Positions 6,743-15,287 of a stretch of DNA of 64,000 nucleotides are shown piece by piece; position 1 is the first letter of the stretch; the number at the start of each line of letters is the position of its first letter. Source of the DNA: VGXO01 sp964614695 (GTDB taxonomy: Bacteria > Planctomycetota > Phycisphaerae > Phycisphaerales > SM1A02); contig CAZTMB010000003.1 of the NCBI GenBank assembly GCA_964614695.1, forward strand, positions 9,156 through 73,155. The letters are read 5' to 3'. A program made the position numbers and the translations under genes. Under the pieces are notes generated by a model. The model searched no databases, had not been told where the DNA came from, and saw only the letters and a list, made by a program, of their open reading frames with translations.

Positions 6743-9170
6743 CCATGAGCGGCGGCGTTCCCGCAGCCTCGTCCTTGGGCGAGACCATCTTGCTGTCGAT
6801 GATCAGCTTGCGGGTCTGCTCGGTGAGCGGCGCCGTGAGCTGCTCGAGCCGCTGCCGATCGACCTCGTTGAAGTTGGTGTCGTTCTCGTCGGGGTTGTCG
6901 ACGACGATCGGCTGGATGAAGACCACGAGCTCCTTCACCTGCTCGGCCTCGTCGACGTAGGAGAAGACCCAGTCGAGCACGGGGATGTCGCCGAGCACCG
7001 GGACGCCGGTCTTCACCTTGGCCGACTGCTCGCGGCGGATGCCGGAGATGACGATCGTCTGCCCGTTCTTGACGGTGACCTCGGTGTTGGTCTGGCGGCG
7101 GTTGATGACGGGGTTGAGGCCCGGCGCGATGAAGCCGGGATTGTTGTTGACGTTCGAGAGGAGCACCGCGACCTCCATCGCGACGTTGCGCTCCTTGGTG
7201 ATGCGGGGCCGCACGTTGAGGCCGATGCCGACGGCGATCTGCTCGAAGTTCGCGACCACGGTGCCGCCGGTGTCGCCGCCCGAACTCGTCGAGGTCTGGA
7301 AGGGGACGTCCTGGCCGTCGAAGAACTTCGCCTCCTTGTTGTCGGAGGTGAAGACCTTGGGCTGCTGCAGGATCCGCACGCCGGTCTTCTCGCTGAGGGC
7401 CTGCAGCACGACCGTCGCATCGACGCCGAAGTTGAGGGTCGCCGTCGAGAGCGAGCCGGGGAAGATGTTCTCCATCGAGCCACGGAACTCCGAGCCGATC
7501 GAGATCGAGTTGCTCGGGTTGGTCGTCGAGACCTGTCCGTTCGGGCCGAACTGAAGTCCGAACGCGAACTGGTCGCCGAGCTCGACCTCCGCGAGCACCG
7601 CGGTGATGAGCACCTGGCGGCCCGGGCGGTCGAGGTCCTGGATGATCTTGAGAAGCGCGTCCTGGATCTCCGGGGTCGCGAGCACGAGCAGGCTGTTCTG
7701 TCCGGCATTGGGCACGACGCGGCTCTTGCCGACGATCGCGCTCACCTCGGTGGCGTCGGTGCCGGCGCGGGCCTGCTGCCACGGGAAGCGGATCTCCTGC
7801 GCCTGATTGTTCTCGGTGGCGCCGGCCGCACCGCCCTCGCCGCCGCCGGCGCTGGCGAAGTCGATGCCCGAGAGGCCCTCCTCGGGAGCCCGCAGCGTCG
7901 CGCCGCCNNNNNNNNNNNNNNNNNNNNNNNNNNNNNNNNNNNNNNNNNNNNNNNNNNNNNNNNNNNNNNNNNNNNNNNNNNNNNNNNNNNNNNNNNNNNN
8001 NNNNNNNGCGGAGGCGGGCCGCCGCGTCACGCTGCCGCTCTCGAGCAGCGCCCCGAGGACCTCCTTCACCTTGAGCGGGTCGGTGTACTTGAGGTCGTAG
8101 AGCCGGAAGATCTGGCCGTCGCGGGTGGGCGGCACGTCCCAGGCCGTCGAGATGAGCCGCTTGATGTTCTCCATCACCTCGGGCTCGGCGCGGACGGTGA
8201 TCGCGTTGTTCTGCGGAAGCACCGTCACCACGAGCTGCTCGCTCGTGCCGACCTGCGGGACCTCTCCGGCGTTCTGCTGCGGCGACCCGGGGCGGCCGCG
8301 CTGCGCGGACTGCTGCCGCGTCGAGGCGCCGCGCGATCCGGTCGAGGAGGACGGCTCGAAGAGCTCGCGGATGTTGTCGGCGATCGTCTGCGCGTCGGCG
8401 TAGGCGAGCCGGAAGGTCTCGGTCTTCACCTCGACCCACGGCTCGACGTCGAGCAGCGAGATGAGCTGGTGGATGCGCTTCGCGAGGCCGATGTCGCCCT
8501 CGAGGATCAGCTGGTTCGAGGCCGCGTCGACGGTGAGCGTCGCGTAGGTCGGGATCGAGCCCTGGAGCCGGTCGAAGACGTCCGCGGCCTTGGTGTTCTT
8601 GAGGCGGAACACCTTGATCACGATGTTCCCGTCCTCGGGCAGCTGCATCACGTCGATCTCGGGACCGAGGATGACCGCGGGCTGGATCTTCTCCATGTCC
8701 GTGAGCATCTCGATCATGATCACGTCGTCGGTTTCGACGACGCCGATCCCGTTCATGCGGAACGCCTGGAAGAGCAGGTCGAGCGCGCGGTCCTTGCTGA
8801 TCGGCTCGTCGTTGACGAGGGTGATCTCGATCGACGAGACCTGGGTGAGCCGCATCATCACGGCCTTGCCGGTCCACTCGACGATGAACGGGACGACCGA
8901 CTCGAGCTTCTCCTTGCGGAATCCCAGCACCACCGGCGAGTCGTCGGCGGGACGGCGGCGTCTCGTGCGGCCCTGCATCGGCGGGGCCTGGCCGAGCGAT
9001 CCTTCAAGGACGAGGTTGCTGGTGTCGCCGACCGGAACCGCCGGGACGTCGTCGCCATCCTGCGGCGCGGCGAGGAGCGAGACGGGCTCGGCCAGCAGGG
9101 CGAGGATCGCAAGGGCGGTGATGAACGTCGACCGCGAGTCGATTCGGATCACGAGACTGCTCCGGAGCAT
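6723..9170 (-). CDS. gspD: Type II secretion secretin GspD (interrupted by an assembly gap)
   Basis: This is the outer-membrane multimeric channel of the type II secretion system. The ATG at 9170 is preferred over the adjacent TTG at 9173. A signal peptide (LAILALLAEPVSLLAA) precedes N-domains (residues about 70-380) with the typical repeats VFRLKNTKAADVFDRLQG, DVEPWVEVKTETFRLAYADA and RLYDLKYTDPLKVKEVLG. The 100-N gap falls at about residue 388 in a Gly-rich loop. The C-terminal secretin domain contains RQVLITAVLAEVELGDQFAF, VDATVVLQALSEKTGVRILQ, NNNPGFIAPG and VKNGQTIVISGI. The product is about 815 residues if the gap were 100 bp, but the true gap length is unknown. The stop overlaps the downstream lipoprotein gene; gspC-like lies 84 bp upstream. 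Confidence 0.93.
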   Translation of the reverse strand: MLRSSLVIRIDSRSTFITALAILALLAEPVSLLAAPQDGDDVPAVPVGDTSNLVLEGSLGQAPPMQGRTRRRRPADDSPVVLGFRKEKLESVVPFIVEWTGKAVMMRLTQVSSIEITLVNDEPISKDRALDLLFQAFRMNGIGVVETDDVIMIEMLTDMEKIQPAVILGPEIDVMQLPEDGNIVIKVFRLKNTKAADVFDRLQGSIPTYATLTVDAASNQLILEGDIGLAKRIHQLISLLDVEPWVEVKTETFRLAYADAQTIADNIRELFEPSSSTGSRGASTRQQSAQRGRPGSPQQNAGEVPQVGTSEQLVVTVLPQNNAITVRAEPEVMENIKRLISTAWDVPPTRDGQIFRLYDLKYTDPLKVKEVLGALLESGSVTRRPASXXXXXXXXXXXXXXXXXXXXXXXXXXXXXXXXXXGGATLRAPEEGLSGIDFASAGGGEGGAAGATENNQAQEIRFPWQQARAGTDATEVSAIVGKSRVVPNAGQNSLLVLATPEIQDALLKIIQDLDRPGRQVLITAVLAEVELGDQFAFGLQFGPNGQVSTTNPSNSISIGSEFRGSMENIFPGSLSTATLNFGVDATVVLQALSEKTGVRILQQPKVFTSDNKEAKFFDGQDVPFQTSTSSGGDTGGTVVANFEQIAVGIGLNVRPRITKERNVAMEVAVLLSNVNNNPGFIAPGLNPVINRRQTNTEVTVKNGQTIVISGIRREQSAKVKTGVPVLGDIPVLDWVFSYVDEAEQVKELVVFIQPIVVDNPDENDTNFNEVDRQRLEQLTAPLTEQTRKLIIDSKMVSPKDEAAGTPPLMDAPDQP
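7908..8007. other. Assembly gap of 100 N inside gspD
   Basis: Exactly 100 N, the usual placeholder for a gap of unknown size. Flanking reading frames happen to stay in register. The left flank in protein terms ends in a Ser/Arg-rich segment and the right begins Gly-Gly-Ala, consistent with a low-complexity loop that broke the assembly. Confidence 0.99.
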
Positions 9171-9254
9171 CAACGGACGGCGAGTCGCCGGCGAGGCCGG
9201 CGAACGGGGGAGTCTACTTGCGATTGCCGCCCCGACCGGGCCACGTCGTGGGCG

Positions 9255-10265
9255 TCAATCACCGCGTCGAAGCCGCGCGAGAAGCAGTTCGAACTCCTCG
9301 CGCAGGCGCTCCGCGCTGGCCGGGTCGAGGCGAAGTCCGCGAGCGCGAGCGACTCGGCTGAGCGCCGATCGCGCTTCGTCGCGAGTCATCCCCTCGATGT
9401 CGTCGGCGGAGAGCGGCTCGGGAAGTTGATCGATCGGCACGAAGCCTTCATCGCTCGAACTGCTCGGATCGTCCGTCGCTCCCGGACCCGAGCCGGCCTC
9501 GGGATCGGAGCCGCTCTCGTCGTCGGTTCCCGGCGGCGGACCGCCGCCTTCCGGAGGCGTCGTGTTCCCGGGAACCGGGCCGCCGTCCGCGGGCGAGCCG
9601 CCGGAGGGCCGCGTCGGCACCGGGCCCGAGGTCGCGGGACCAGCCGGACCGCTCGGGTTGAGCGAACTCTCGCCGCGAAGCGCCGGGATCGCGCTGCTGC
9701 TTCGGAATGGATTCTCGGTGAAGAAGGACGACTGCCGGTCGCCCCAGATCGAGACGTCGTACTCGCCGCGGCTCCATCCGAGCCGGACCGTCCACGGCCC
9801 GCTGATCGAGATGACCTTGACCCCGCCGCCCTCCTCGCCGATGCGAAGACGATCGATCGCGGCGCCCTCGAAGAAGACGACGTCGCCGAAGACGCTGCGC
9901 GGCTTGGGGCCGCCGTAGGACGCGGGCGCCGGCGGCGGCCCCGGATCCGGCGGCGGCGGTGGCGGCGGCGCCGGATCGCGCGGGGGCGGTGCCGGACGCG
10001 GCGGCGGCGCCGGCGGCCGCGGCAGGAAGAACGCGGAGCGTCCGTCGAAGCGTTCGAGGCTCGTGCGAGTCAGGGTCTCGTGCCGGGCGATCAGCGGCTC
10101 GACGAGATCGGCGCGGACCTCGTCCGCGCCGCTTCTGAAGAGCGCCGAGACCGCGTCGCCGAGCGACGCGAAGAGGACGATCACCGCGATCGCTCCGGCG
10201 ACGAGGGCCGCGACGAGGTGGCCCGACCACCGCGTGCCCGAAGGCAGCTGGAAGCGCGTCGCCAT
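9255..10265 (-). CDS. gspC: GspC-like inner-membrane clamp protein
   Basis: The 336-residue product has a short cytoplasmic N-terminus and one membrane segment at about residues 15-38 (LVAALVAGAIAVIVLFASL). A Pro-rich linker follows at about 80-115, then a small strand-rich domain at about 120-173 (SVFGDVVFFEGAAIDRLRIG, KVISISGPWTVRLGW). This matches the GspC plan of a membrane anchor, a periplasmic linker and a homology region that contacts the secretin N0 domain. A second low-complexity Pro/Gly/Ser linker leads to a helical C-terminal module (about 289-335) that closely resembles the C-terminus of the GspL-like protein. Its ATG overlaps the gspM-like stop by 1 bp (TGATG). The GspC call rests on architecture and position rather than clear sequence identity. 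Confidence 0.6.
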   Translation of the reverse strand: MATRFQLPSGTRWSGHLVAALVAGAIAVIVLFASLGDAVSALFRSGADEVRADLVEPLIARHETLTRTSLERFDGRSAFFLPRPPAPPPRPAPPPRDPAPPPPPPPDPGPPPAPASYGGPKPRSVFGDVVFFEGAAIDRLRIGEEGGGVKVISISGPWTVRLGWSRGEYDVSIWGDRQSSFFTENPFRSSSAIPALRGESSLNPSGPAGPATSGPVPTRPSGGSPADGGPVPGNTTPPEGGGPPPGTDDESGSDPEAGSGPGATDDPSSSSDEGFVPIDQLPEPLSADDIEGMTRDEARSALSRVARARGLRLDPASAERLREEFELLLARLRRGD

Positions 10266-10912
10266 CAGCGTCCCCTCCCACGGCCGGTGAGGATCCAGGC
10301 CTCGACGGACATCTTCACATCGACCTTGCGGTCGGTCTGGCTTCGCACCATGCGCAGGCGGCTGATCGATTCGATCTCGGGACTCGACTCGAGCTCGGCG
10401 ATGATCGCGGCGGCCTGCTCGGGCGTGGCGGTGAAGCCGACTTCGCCGACGACGCGCTCGACCCGCTGCCCGCTGCTCGAGACGATCTCGCGAAGCGCCG
10501 CGGGAGGAAGGCGCGAACCGGCCCGCGCATCGAAGGAGAAGTTCGCGACCGGATGGTTGCCGATTGCGGCGGTGATCGTCTCGGCGAGCGCCAGCGAGCC
10601 CTCGGCCTCGGTCCGCGGCACCTGGATCGGTCCGAGCGCCTCGACCGCCGCTTCAAGCGACGGCGGGAGCTGCGCGACGTTGCCGGCGGCACGGTCGAGG
10701 ATCTTCTCGAGGCGATCGCTCTCGGCGTTCCAACGCTCCGCGATCGGCCAGACGAGATCGGTGTAGGCGATGAAGACGATCGCGGCGGCGACGGCGGCGG
10801 AGATCCACTTCCAGCGGACCGGAAGGGCGTTCCATCGCGCCGCGAGCGAAGGCTTCGACTGGCCGGAGCCCGCCATCGTCGAGTCGTCGCGAGTCATGGG
10901 CATGCCGCTCAT
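10265..10912 (-). CDS. gspM: GspM/PilO-like inner-membrane assembly protein
   Basis: The 215-residue product has a single membrane segment at about residues 37-55 (WISAAVAAAIVFIAYTDLVW), then a coiled-coil-like stretch (AERWNAESDRLEKILDRAAG). A C-terminal ferredoxin-like domain has PEQAAAIIAELESSPEIESI and a final strand KVDVKMSVEAWIL. This is the GspM/PilO layout, the partner of GspL in the inner-membrane platform. The ATG overlaps the gspL stop by 4 bp (ATGA), which implies translational coupling. Sequence identity in this family is low, so the name rests on topology and gene order. Confidence 0.68.
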   Translation of the reverse strand: MSGMPMTRDDSTMAGSGQSKPSLAARWNALPVRWKWISAAVAAAIVFIAYTDLVWPIAERWNAESDRLEKILDRAAGNVAQLPPSLEAAVEALGPIQVPRTEAEGSLALAETITAAIGNHPVANFSFDARAGSRLPPAALREIVSSSGQRVERVVGEVGFTATPEQAAAIIAELESSPEIESISRLRMVRSQTDRKVDVKMSVEAWILTGRGRGR

Positions 10913-12855
10913 GGCGCCTCCCGCACGCGGCGAAGCAGCTTGTCGAAGAGCGTTCGCAGGCGTTCCTTCGCCGCGTCGTCGAGTCCCGCGGACTGCCGGG
11001 CTCGTGCGACCTTGCCCAAGGCGGTCTGCGCTTCGGCCTTGCTCATCGCCTCGATCTCGGCGTCGGAGAAGTCGACCGCCGCGACGGTCGTCGAGGGATC
11101 GGGGACCGCGACCTCGCGACCGCCGCCCGAAGCACCGTCGTCGCTTGAACGACGTCGGCCGATGCCGCGATCGGGCAGGCCCGATCCGGTGGCGGAGGAC
11201 TCGGTGGCTTCGGCGACGGCATCGCCCGGTTCAGAGGCGGCCTCGCCGGAGTCGGCCGAAGCGGGCGGAGTCGTAGCCGCGCGAGTCGATCCGCCGCTGG
11301 TGCGACGGGGAGTCGAGGCGGGCTCGCTTTCGGTCGTCGAAGGCGCGTCGCTCGAATCCGAGGCGGCGGTCTGCGCGGGCTCGCTGCTCGATCGCCCGCT
11401 CGCGGGCTTCGCCGCGGGTCCGTAGCGACGCTCCGCGAGCGAGGTGACGGCGAAGTCCTCGGCTTCGCTGAAGCGGCCCGGCCGCGTGGGACGCGCGACA
11501 TCCGCCGAGAGGCTGAACTCGTAGACGCCGCGGCCGTCGGGCGGATCCCAACGCTTGGTGATCTTGTCGAAGATGCCGCAGGCCCGCATGCGGCGCTCCA
11601 TCTCGAGGATCGCGTCGGCGCCGGTCTGATCGTTCTCGGGCTTCGCGATGCCGCGGATCGTGATCGGCTCGCCGTGCCCCATCACGATCGACTCGACCTC
11701 GATCGCCTCGGGCATGCAGTTGGAGAGATCGCCGAGCACCTTCATGAAGGGCCAGGCCTGCGCTTCGAGTTCGCGATAGACCGCCAGCTGCCGCTCCGAA
11801 TCCTGCATGGAGGCCTCGAAGGCCGCGGGATCGGGAAGCTTCGCGCGGAGGATCGCCACACGCAGACCGGCGGCGGCGACGGGAAGCGCCATCGCGACGA
11901 GCACCGCCGCGACCGCGAAGCGCACGGCGAACGCCGGGTCGGAGAGCCTCGCGAGCGCCGCTTCGACGACGCCGACGAAGCCGGGGCGAGATTCGGTCTC
12001 GGGGCGATCGACGATCTCGGTGAACTCGCGAAGCGATCCGGTCGCGGCGGTCGCGATGGCCGCAAGCAGCGAATCGATCCGTTCCTCGGGGGACGCGCCC
12101 GCCGCGAGCGGTCCGCTGCAGACGAGTCCGTCCTTCGAAGAGGCCCCGTCGAGCATCCGATCGGCGATCGCAGCGGCGTCTGCAGGTTCGTGACCGGCGG
12201 CCATCGCAGTCTCGACGAGGGCTCGCCGAACGGTGACGAGCCACGCGCCGCCCTCGTCGGCTTCGCAGGTCGCGCGGAGCAGGGGACCGTTCGGTCCCGA
12301 GAGGAGGACGCCGATCGAGCCGTCGCGTTCATCCGCAATGAAGCCCGGCTCGATCGAGCCGCCCGCGGACGGCCTTGCGAGCAGCGCGAGCACCTCGGGA
12401 GCCGCACGCCACCCCGAGCCCGGAGGCATCGCGGCGTGCGACTGTTCAGGCCAGGCGAGCAGGAGGCCGACCGGATCGGGGCCGAGCATGCCCGAAGGAA
12501 GCGGAGCCACCGCGGTGCGATGCCTCGGCACGCCGCCAAGCAGGTGGGTTTCCGCCTGCAGTCGCAGCGCCTGACGAACCTGCTCGGGCGCGACCCCGGG
12601 CAGTCGGAACATCCGGCAGATCGTCGCTGCGGAAGGCATGACGGCGATTCGAACGCCGGCTCGCTGCGAGTCGAGCCAGGACTCGAGCGCCTCGGCGGCC
12701 ACGCGTCGCCGCTCGCGGATCCGGATGCCGGAGCCGTTCGCTTCGGCGACGATCGAATCCCACGAACCCTCGCCAGCGCTGCGGACGACCGCCAGGATCG
12801 TGGGATCGAGGAGGGCTCGCCGGCGACGTGAAGAGGACTTGGTCTGACGGTTCAA
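10909..12855 (-). CDS. gspL: GspL-like inner-membrane platform protein (PilM-PilN fusion layout)
   Basis: The 648-residue product appears to start at TTG (12855), 24 bp after gspK. Residues about 15-300 form a cytoplasmic actin-like (PilM/GspL-N) domain with MFRLPGVAPEQVRQALRLQA and a typical start of the second lobe. A membrane segment lies at about 305-328 (FAVAAVLVAMALPVAAAGL), followed by a PilN-like periplasmic region with an EASMQDSERQLAVYRELEAQ helix. The GspL family recruits the GspE ATPase to the inner membrane. The C-terminal 190 residues are unusual: a Ser/Thr/Ala/Glu low-complexity linker (about 480-595), then a charged helical module (EAQTALGKVARARQ, AAKERLRTLFDKLLRRVR) shared with the GspC-like protein. 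The family is normally about 400 residues, so this protein is extended. Confidence 0.72.
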   Translation of the reverse strand: MNRQTKSSSRRRRALLDPTILAVVRSAGEGSWDSIVAEANGSGIRIRERRRVAAEALESWLDSQRAGVRIAVMPSAATICRMFRLPGVAPEQVRQALRLQAETHLLGGVPRHRTAVAPLPSGMLGPDPVGLLLAWPEQSHAAMPPGSGWRAAPEVLALLARPSAGGSIEPGFIADERDGSIGVLLSGPNGPLLRATCEADEGGAWLVTVRRALVETAMAAGHEPADAAAIADRMLDGASSKDGLVCSGPLAAGASPEERIDSLLAAIATAATGSLREFTEIVDRPETESRPGFVGVVEAALARLSDPAFAVRFAVAAVLVAMALPVAAAGLRVAILRAKLPDPAAFEASMQDSERQLAVYRELEAQAWPFMKVLGDLSNCMPEAIEVESIVMGHGEPITIRGIAKPENDQTGADAILEMERRMRACGIFDKITKRWDPPDGRGVYEFSLSADVARPTRPGRFSEAEDFAVTSLAERRYGPAAKPASGRSSSEPAQTAASDSSDAPSTTESEPASTPRRTSGGSTRAATTPPASADSGEAASEPGDAVAEATESSATGSGLPDRGIGRRRSSDDGASGGGREVAVPDPSTTVAAVDFSDAEIEAMSKAEAQTALGKVARARQSAGLDDAAKERLRTLFDKLLRRVREAP

Positions 12856-12878
12856 GGGAACGGGCTCGGCGATCGAGC

Positions 12879-14252
12879 TCAGGGCTCGCGGTACTCGAGG
12901 ATTCGAACGGGAAGGACCGAACGATCGACCGTGGCGAGGATTTCGACCTCCAGTCCGGTCGACTCCGCCCGCCCGCGGCTTGAGATCGTGAAAACGTCGC
13001 CGACGACATCGACCTGATTTCGAATCGCCGCCAGACGTTGCGGCGTGATCTTATCGACGTCGAGCAGGTCGACGATCCCAAGAAGGCCTTCGGAGCGTCC
13101 TTGCCGGAGCGTGATGATCGAGTCGGCGATGTCCGGATCGTCCGGGAACAGAAGCCGAAGGGCCTCCCGGGAGGCGGTGTTGAGGTTCAGCTTCCCCGGA
13201 CCTTCGTCGAGATCGGTCGAGCCGATCGTGGCCTCCTGGAAGATCAGCCGCATCTGGTCGCGATCGAGCGGGCGGGCGCCGCTTCCGGGAGTCTGCGACG
13301 CGTTGCGGTCGACTCCGGCTCGGCTTCGCCGAGATCGGGAACTCCGCCCGGCGGTCTGCGACTGGCTGGCGGGCGTCCCGCTCGCGAGGCTCGCGAGGTC
13401 CTGCAGGAGCAGCGCTTCCATGGTCGCGTCGGGTCGCTGGGCGTAGGCGATGAGCGCCTTGGCCTGTTCGGCATCGACCCCAAGGCGCGTGGCGAGGGTC
13501 TCCTCGTCGCTGCTGGCCACCTCGAGGCGTTCCTCGCCGGAGATCGTGCGACCGCTCGATCGACTCGCGGCGGTGAGTGCCGCCGACCAGCCTGCGTCCA
13601 GGATGCCGTTGCCGTCGTCGTCGGGAAAGCTCGCGCCGCGATCGTCCTCGTTGGCATCGAGCTGGCCGTTCAGGTTCCAGTCCTCGCCACGAAGCCTTTC
13701 CGGCGAGACGCCCGCGACGAGTTCCAACTCCGCGAGGTGGCGGAAGTCCTCGTTGCGAGGCGCGTAGCCGGTGCCGCGATTGCGATACCACTCCTCCTCG
13801 GCACCGATCCCGGTGACCTCGTCGTCCTGATCGCGCCAGTCGATGATCGCGTCGGCCACGTCGAGGGTCATGTTCTCGAGGTTGAGGAGTTCGCCGCGGC
13901 TCAGCCGGTTGATGTTGAGCCGAGAGTGCTCGTCGAGCGGGCCCGGGACCTCGACGCCGTCCCGCAGATGGCGGATCCGCCACATGCCGGTCGCGACCTC
14001 GCCGTCGGCCGCGGCCTCGAGGTCGCGGTAGACCGACATCATGTCCTCGGTGTCGGGGTTCTCCGCGTGCCAGGCGAGGATCGCGATCATCTCCTCGATG
14101 CCCGCGCGGGCGGCCCATCGCGCCTGCACCTTGGCGAGCGTCTCGCGGCCGATCGTGGCCTGACGGAAGCCCAACAGCTGCACCGCCGCGACGATCGATG
14201 CGGCGATCGCGATCGCCCAGATCACGATGACGACGACGGCGCCGCGACGCAT
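12879..14252 (-). CDS. gspK: Type II secretion minor pseudopilin GspK
   Basis: The 457-residue product begins with a prepilin-like segment (MRRGAVVVIVIWAIAIAASI) that lacks the Glu+5 of other pseudopilins, as is normal for GspK. It carries GspK landmarks such as SRLNINRLSRGELLNL, DAIIDWRDQDDEVTG and a ComEA-like helix-hairpin-helix part near the end (LNLNTASREALRLLF). Two EF-hand-like loops, DWNLNGQLDANE (13682-13647) and DDDGNGILDAGW (13622-13587), sit in the alpha domain. GspK is thought to cap the pseudopilus tip with GspI and GspJ. Its ATG abuts the gspJ stop directly. A Ser/Arg-rich low-complexity stretch lies at about residues 300-330. Confidence 0.88.
   Translation of the reverse strand: MRRGAVVVIVIWAIAIAASIVAAVQLLGFRQATIGRETLAKVQARWAARAGIEEMIAILAWHAENPDTEDMMSVYRDLEAAADGEVATGMWRIRHLRDGVEVPGPLDEHSRLNINRLSRGELLNLENMTLDVADAIIDWRDQDDEVTGIGAEEEWYRNRGTGYAPRNEDFRHLAELELVAGVSPERLRGEDWNLNGQLDANEDDRGASFPDDDGNGILDAGWSAALTAASRSSGRTISGEERLEVASSDEETLATRLGVDAEQAKALIAYAQRPDATMEALLLQDLASLASGTPASQSQTAGRSSRSRRSRAGVDRNASQTPGSGARPLDRDQMRLIFQEATIGSTDLDEGPGKLNLNTASREALRLLFPDDPDIADSIITLRQGRSEGLLGIVDLLDVDKITPQRLAAIRNQVDVVGDVFTISSRGRAESTGLEVEILATVDRSVLPVRILEYREP
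13587..13682 (-). other. Paired EF-hand-like Ca2+-loop motifs in GspK
   Basis: Within gspK two 12-residue loops follow the D-x-N/D-x-N-G-x-L-D pattern: DWNLNGQLDANE (codons 13682-13647) and DDDGNGILDAGW (13622-13587), 8 residues apart. The spacing of acidic and Asn residues fits Ca2+ coordination, and GspK of enterobacteria is known to bind Ca2+. Actual binding is inferred. Confidence 0.65.
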
Positions 14253-15287
14253 TCAGGTTCCTCCGCTGGCGGGTCGAGTCGAACCGAGTCGATTCGATCG
14301 GCTTCCGCGGCCGAGCGTCGCGTTCGGATTGATGCCGCCGGGGCCGGCTTCGAATCCGGGACCGCTGGTTCCGCCCGGTCCGCCACGCCCGCCACCGCGT
14401 CCGCCGCGACCGCCGCTGCCGCCGCCCATGCCGGGAGATCCCCCGCCCGGACGTGCGCCCGGGCCGCGGCCCGGATCGGCCCCGCCGCCGATGTCGCCGG
14501 GAAGCGCCCCTTCGCCTTCGCCCGAGGTCGCGCCACCACCGGCGCCGCCATCCTCAGGCAATGCGCCGTCCTCGCCGAACGCGGCGTCTTCGTCGGCCAT
14601 CTCCTCCTCGTCCTCCTGCGGCGGAGGCACGATGCGATCGATGGGCACGAGCGTGCGCAGCGTCACGACGCCCTTGGGATCGGGATCGGAAGGATCCACA
14701 CCGTCGGGCAGCGAGGTGATGGTGATCCGCAGCGCCCACGGCAGGCCGTCGAGGTCGGAGTCCCACTCCTCGAACCATGCGACGCCGTCGTAGGCCTCGA
14801 CGGCGAAGCCGATCACGCCTTCGACGACCGGGACCGCGACGCCGCCCGCGTCGGGATAGCCGTCGGGCATGAAGTCGCGGCGCTGCCAGAGCACGGGCCC
14901 TGCATCGTCCTCCTCGACGCGGTAGTGCGTCTCGTACTCGATGCCCTCCCCGCTGTAGGCGACGTCGCGGGTGGCCTGGAGCTTCGTCGAGAAGAGCAGC
15001 AGCTCGTCGCGGTCGGCGATTCCCATCGCGGTCGGCACGCTGCCGTCGGTGACGAGCACGCGGCACTTCAGAAGATCGGCGTCGCGGATCACGCCGGCGA
15101 TGTCGCGGCGCACCGCTTCCAGCGCCGCGCGGGCCCTCATCGAACTCTCGAGCCGTGCGAAGGTGACGTTTCGCGACCGGCCGAGCTGCGAGAGGCTGAA
15201 GGTGACCGCGCCGAGGACGAGCACCGCGATCACTCCGGCGACGATCAGTTCGACCAAGGTGAAGCCGCGTCGAGTGGAATGGTTCAT
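14253..15287 (-). CDS. gspJ: Type II secretion minor pseudopilin GspJ with Gly/Arg-rich tail
   Basis: The 344-residue product has a class III signal (NHSTRRGFTLVELIVAG) with Gly before the Phe and Glu at +5. The following hydrophobic helix is VIAVLVLGAVTFSLSQLGRS. The globular part (residues about 40-230) fits GspJ by size and position after gspI. An acidic hinge (QEDEEEMADEDAAF) leads into a tail of roughly 100 residues rich in Gly, Pro and Arg (GGGSGGRGGRGGGRGGPGG) that normal GspJ proteins of about 200 residues lack. The ATG overlaps the gspI stop by 4 bp and the stop abuts gspK. The frame stays open through the tail with codon use like its neighbours, so I keep it as real. Confidence 0.82.
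   Translation of the reverse strand: MNHSTRRGFTLVELIVAGVIAVLVLGAVTFSLSQLGRSRNVTFARLESSMRARAALEAVRRDIAGVIRDADLLKCRVLVTDGSVPTAMGIADRDELLLFSTKLQATRDVAYSGEGIEYETHYRVEEDDAGPVLWQRRDFMPDGYPDAGGVAVPVVEGVIGFAVEAYDGVAWFEEWDSDLDGLPWALRITITSLPDGVDPSDPDPKGVVTLRTLVPIDRIVPPPQEDEEEMADEDAAFGEDGALPEDGGAGGGATSGEGEGALPGDIGGGADPGRGPGARPGGGSPGMGGGSGGRGGRGGGRGGPGGTSGPGFEAGPGGINPNATLGRGSRSNRLGSTRPASGGT

Noticed and set aside
5976..10766. A 1,596-codon open frame on the plus strand opposite the gspD, gspC-like and gspM-like genes
   Set aside because: It passes through the N gap, is low complexity and opposes well-supported secretion genes.
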